Source of the DNA: Antedon mediterranea
Lineage: Eukaryota; Echinodermata; Crinoidea; Comatulida; Antedonidae
Assembly: GCF_964355755.1 (NCBI RefSeq)
Contig: NC_092676.1
Span: 19,948,288-20,008,287, forward strand
Reading direction: 5' to 3'
DNA length: 60,000 nucleotides
In this document: positions 56,713 to 60,000 of the stretch, one piece after another
How the letters are laid out: every line of letters begins with the position of its first letter
Position numbering within the stretch: the first letter of the stretch is position 1
The notes under the pieces: model-generated
Told to the model about the DNA's origin: nothing
What the model saw: the letters and a program-made list of their open reading frames with translations, nothing else
The model's database searches: none
Translations under genes and position numbers: made by a program

Positions 56713-58065
56713 GTAAGTTGTTTCTGTTTCTCTATACATAGATTAGATTCAAAGAGTGTTTAAAACACTGGACAATGTTAGGCTGACTGAGAGTGAGCTT
56801 ACTTAGTTAGTATGGTGCATGGACTCGTGTTCAGACCACCAGGAAGACGATAAGATAAGCACACACATTGCATGTGCTATTAGTATTAGCCGTGATGATA
56901 GTTCCTATTTATCTTTAAATCTTTCATTTAACTTTATTTTAAAATTCATAAAATATGTTCTAGTGAGTGAATAGTTTTAAAAATAACTTGTCCTGTTAGG
57001 CCTACTATATTAACCAACCAGACACAGGGTGTTACAGAACAATATCTTTTTGTTTTTGGTTTATTAACAAAGAAGAACCATGCTGCAGTTCACAAGCCAC
57101 AAATGCCCAACGTCGTTACCTGACCTGTTGGGTTAATTCAGGAACAATGGGTATAATATGTGTTTACATTTATACAAAATAGCCTTCAATTATTAATCAT
57201 TATTATATGAAAGTGTCCCCTTAAAATGAGGGTTTCTACTGTGTGCTGGGAAAAGGAGGTTCTCTTACCAAAAAAAATATTTTCCTGAATTCTACAAATT
57301 TTCTTCCAATACATGGTTACATTGTTGATTAAACAATTCTTTTTTATTTGTTTTCAGATAAAATCTGTTGGACCAAAACTCCTTCCTTTTCTCCTAAGCT
57401 CAATCTTATATTTTGCACTGCAGCCGCAAAAGTGGGAGCCATCACCTTACAGAATCTTCTTCAAATGCTTACCAATAGTCAGCCTATGTTTCTTTGTTCT
57501 ATCCTACTATTTCTCAATTAAAAAACGTTATTCATCTCTTATACTTGTCGGACTTACTCTCTCATGTGTGGGTGATGCGTGTCTGATATATTGCGAAAAC
57601 TTCTTCATCCACGGACTTCTATTTTTTGCGATGGCACACCTGACGTATATCATCGCGTTTGGTGTATCCCCCGCAAAATGGTCAGTCTTATGTGTCTGTG
57701 GTTTTCTCGGCCTTTCTATTTACCTCTTCATGCTTCCAGGACTACAGAACGAGATGATATTCCTAGGTGGTTTATACATCCTGCTGATCCTGATCATGGC
57801 ATGGCGTGCTGTCGCAAGACTACAAGTATTCGAGAAAATGTGGACATGGACAAAGATTTGTGCGACTGTCGGTGCTATTTTATTTTGCATTTCAGACTTT
57901 GTTTTGGCTGTGAATAAGTTCAGGTTCCCTGTGCCCTACCACCAGGAGATAATCATGGGCACATATTACACAGCCCAGCTTGGCCTTGCGTTATCAGTCG
58001 TGGAGTTGTCGTCACGTGGGGATGAAAATACTGCTCAAGTTTGCAGTAAAAAGAAGGAAAATTGA
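56695..58065 (+). CDS. TMEM86A: TMEM86/YhhN-family lysoplasmalogenase, complete
   Basis: Two exons, 56695-56712 and 57358-58065, joined in phase 0, encode 241 residues, close to vertebrate TMEM86A (about 240). The family hydrolyses the vinyl-ether bond of lysoplasmalogens to a fatty aldehyde and a glycerophospho-base, in the endoplasmic reticulum membrane. The sequence has about eight hydrophobic segments and no cleaved signal peptide. Family landmarks are KSVGPKLLPF (8-17), FFKCLPI (40-46), VGDACLI (77-83), FFIHGLLFFAMAH (88-100), AWRAVARL (154-161), ISDFVLAVNKFRFPVPY (184-200) and MGTYYTAQ (206-213). The aspartates of GDA and SDF (79 and 186) are the conserved pair proposed to be catalytic. 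A lysine-rich tail (KKKEN) may face the cytosol. TMEM86A against TMEM86B is not resolved. Confidence 0.96.
56713..57357 (+). other. TMEM86 intron
   Basis: A 645-bp intron with a GTAAGT donor and TTTTCAG acceptor. It contains a fragment resembling the pogo-like ends (TGTCCCCTTAAAATGAGGGT plus TTCTACTG near 57214-57241). Confidence 0.9.
57358..58065 (+). CDS. TMEM86A: TMEM86 exon 2 coding part
   Basis: The exon starts after TTTGTTTTCAG and runs to TGA at 58063-58065. It carries all membrane segments and both conserved aspartates. The open frame continues upstream into the intron (MVTLLIKQFFFICFQ), but that extension is T-rich splice-acceptor sequence and not family-like. Confidence 0.95.
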   Translation: MKSVGPKLLPFLLSSILYFALQPQKWEPSPYRIFFKCLPIVSLCFFVLSYYFSIKKRYSSLILVGLTLSCVGDACLIYCENFFIHGLLFFAMAHLTYIIAFGVSPAKWSVLCVCGFLGLSIYLFMLPGLQNEMIFLGGLYILLILIMAWRAVARLQVFEKMWTWTKICATVGAILFCISDFVLAVNKFRFPVPYHQEIIMGTYYTAQLGLALSVVELSSRGDENTAQVCSKKKEN

Positions 58066-58105
58066 TTAATGTGTTTTTAGTAATTTATTAAAGTAAATTT
58101 CTCTA

Positions 58106-58111
58106 AATAAA
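58106..58111 (+). terminator. TMEM86 poly(A) signal
   Basis: AATAAA lies 41 bases after the stop codon. Longer 3' UTRs ending further right are possible. Confidence 0.6.
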
Positions 58112-59967
58112 TTAACAATATCATATTTTATAAATTAATATGTTTGATAATATGTACAGCGGTAATAGAAAGCAGATAAAATGAAGGAATAACAAGTTTA
58201 ATAAGCTTATTAAAAAGTAAAACTTGACACACTAAATAAGTCGTAGACTCGGGTACCCCGAGTAAAAAGTACAGTCAGAACCGTAGCCATGTGACTTAAA
58301 GTGGGTTAAACTCTCTGACCTGGGGAGGGGGGGGGGGTGTCTGGTGGAACTCCTGGATCCTAAATGAAAGAGCTATTAGCATTTATACGGCACATTTTAA
58401 AGATATTATTGGGGATTACGACCTTGTCTGTGCTAAAAATAGCCCACAGAGAGCTATTTTTTTAAAAAAAACAATCTGTTGTTTCTAGCTTACCCTAATT
58501 GGTCCATGTAATTTTTCCCTGAATTTATTTTGTTTTTCTTGCCTGGCTAGCATTGGGTTATACTAGCAACTTAAAGGATACCCTGCTGTTCTATTGCCAC
58601 ATGACATGGTAACGTGAACTACCTCTCTGGCTTGCTACATATTTTCTGTTGAAGAATTCTAATTTTTAAGCAAGTGGTCATGACTAATAGTTTGCTAAAA
58701 TTATCTTGGCTTCCATCCACTTTATTCTAATTTTAGTATTTTCTCTTGAGTAGTTACTTGAAGATTTATAACTTCTCTTCTTTTGCCTGGTGAGGAAAAC
58801 TACTAGCAAAGCAAAAGGTTGGCAAACCTGAATTCAACAGTGTTATACTTTCTAAAATTACATTCAGCTCTGTTTGAATGTGGGTATACACAATGCACTG
58901 TCAGTTGTAACTATTTATAATCATTATATATGATTACAATAATTTTGTAGTCAAGTATTTTTCTACTAGAAGTTTACTTTCAATTTGTCCACATTTATTA
59001 TACTGTATATTGATGTACTGTATCATATTCGTGTAATGGTGTTAATTAAAAGTAATAATATTTATGTAATTATTCTAGGCCTTATTTTCACTTACTCTGA
59101 AATTTCATGGCCCATAAAGATAATATAGATTTCATAACATGTTTTGTAACCATACAATTTGAAATGATTGTTGTTTATGACGGAAATGATTGTACAGTTT
59201 ATCGTTTCGTAATCATTATTTCTTGAATTAACGATGCAAATTTCGAAGAAGGAAGAGTCTACTAAAATTTATTGGAAAAATTTGTTTTTGCTTTGTTCCT
59301 GCTAATTAAAAAAAAAAGAATGATTAGATAGTACTGTATAACCATATATGGACCTGCCATAAAATCACATGTCTAAACTAAGCTACTGTACTGTAGATAG
59401 AGATATCTTAAAATAGCTTTATATTTACTTTATTGATAAATTAAATGATATTTTTATATTTCATTGATTATATGAAGCAATAATAGATTAATGTATTGTG
59501 TCGTTATTATCTTAAGTGATATTACTGTTTGATATTTCATAATTGAACTCCTAAAATAGCCTTTTGGTTGTGTAGAATGAGTTGTGTTTGCTATTACCGT
59601 TGATTTTGCAATACTGTGAAAACAATGCGATCATAAAAGGTCATACAGGTTTGATGTGGTAAAATAGATTCCATCTGCTACAAATTGGTAAAGGAAAAAT
59701 GTGTTTTATTATTTGAATGCATAGTTTAATATACAATGTACTTCCAGTATAATAAAAAGATATAAGAAGTCGAACAAGCACAAATAATTTGGCATTCTTT
59801 AATTTGTACAACAGCTTGTTGTAGATTTACAGTATAAATAAATAAATAAATTTAAGTATAAATTAGTCACCCATTATAATATTAGAGGAAACATTTTTCC
59901 ATATATTTCTATTTCTAAGTACAATATACAGTAAAATAGAGAGAGAAAACAAAAGAGTATAACTTAC
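58112..59967. other. AT-rich stretch with no gene seen
   Basis: A poly-G tract lies at 58325-58337. If the transcript starting right of the window ends here, its terminal exon was not recognised. Confidence 0.5.
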
Positions 59968-60000
59968 CTTTTTTAAAAACAAGAACAAGTCGATTTTGCA
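59968..60000 (-). CDS. 3' end of an exon of an unknown minus-strand gene (edge)
   Basis: AAAAAAG|GTAAGTTATA is a near-consensus donor. The last 33 exon bases are open in two frames, reading CKIDLFLFLKK (phase 0 exit) or QNRLVLVFKK (phase 1 exit). Too little is visible to identify the product. Confidence 0.4.

Overview
This is a 60 kb piece of an AT-rich animal nuclear genome. It has spliced genes with very long introns, few exons and a dense load of short DNA transposons, SINEs and minisatellites. The two gene families present, a 5S-rRNA-derived SINE and many short TIR elements point to a marine invertebrate, plausibly an echinoderm. The organism call is inference, not proof.

Left two thirds (1-40.5 kb, minus strand): one gene for a KIM-family protein tyrosine phosphatase (PTPRR/PTPN5/PTPN7 group). 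Eight exons can be joined with matching phases: 40478-40416 (start codon), 20993-20895 (membrane segment), 4748-4564 (end of membrane segment, juxtamembrane region, LQERR docking motif), 4214-4119 (rest of the KIM and the TPPRES site), 1489-1390, 985-830 (KNRY loop), 692-555 and 115-1. The catalytic HC(X5)R part lies beyond the left edge. Introns of 16.1 kb and 19.4 kb make up most of the window.

Middle (40.5-56.5 kb): no complete gene. It holds one or two candidate minus-strand exons (47007-47064, and a donor at 53061), a 17-bp satellite of about 1.46 kb, several MITEs and a pogo-like element. The candidate exons could be upstream exons of the phosphatase or belong to another gene.

Right end (56.5-58.1 kb, plus strand): a complete two-exon TMEM86 (YhhN) lysoplasmalogenase gene with a plausible promoter and poly(A) signal. 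A strong minus-strand splice donor at the right edge (59968) marks an exon of a further minus-strand transcript.

Mobile DNA: a 3.3 kb foldback element with a LINE 3' end inserted in one arm and repeated perfect DR1 nuclear-receptor motifs; two oppositely oriented Myb/SANT-bearing Harbinger-like elements; a third Harbinger-like element and an 893-bp TIR element, both with recognisable empty-site sequences in the window; a TTAA-flanked element; a TA-flanked pogo-like element; at least four MITE families, one nested in another; tRNA- and 5S-derived SINEs; and five minisatellites. I see no convincing unknown gene system. The most unusual items are the foldback element and the phosphatase's long KIM spacer.
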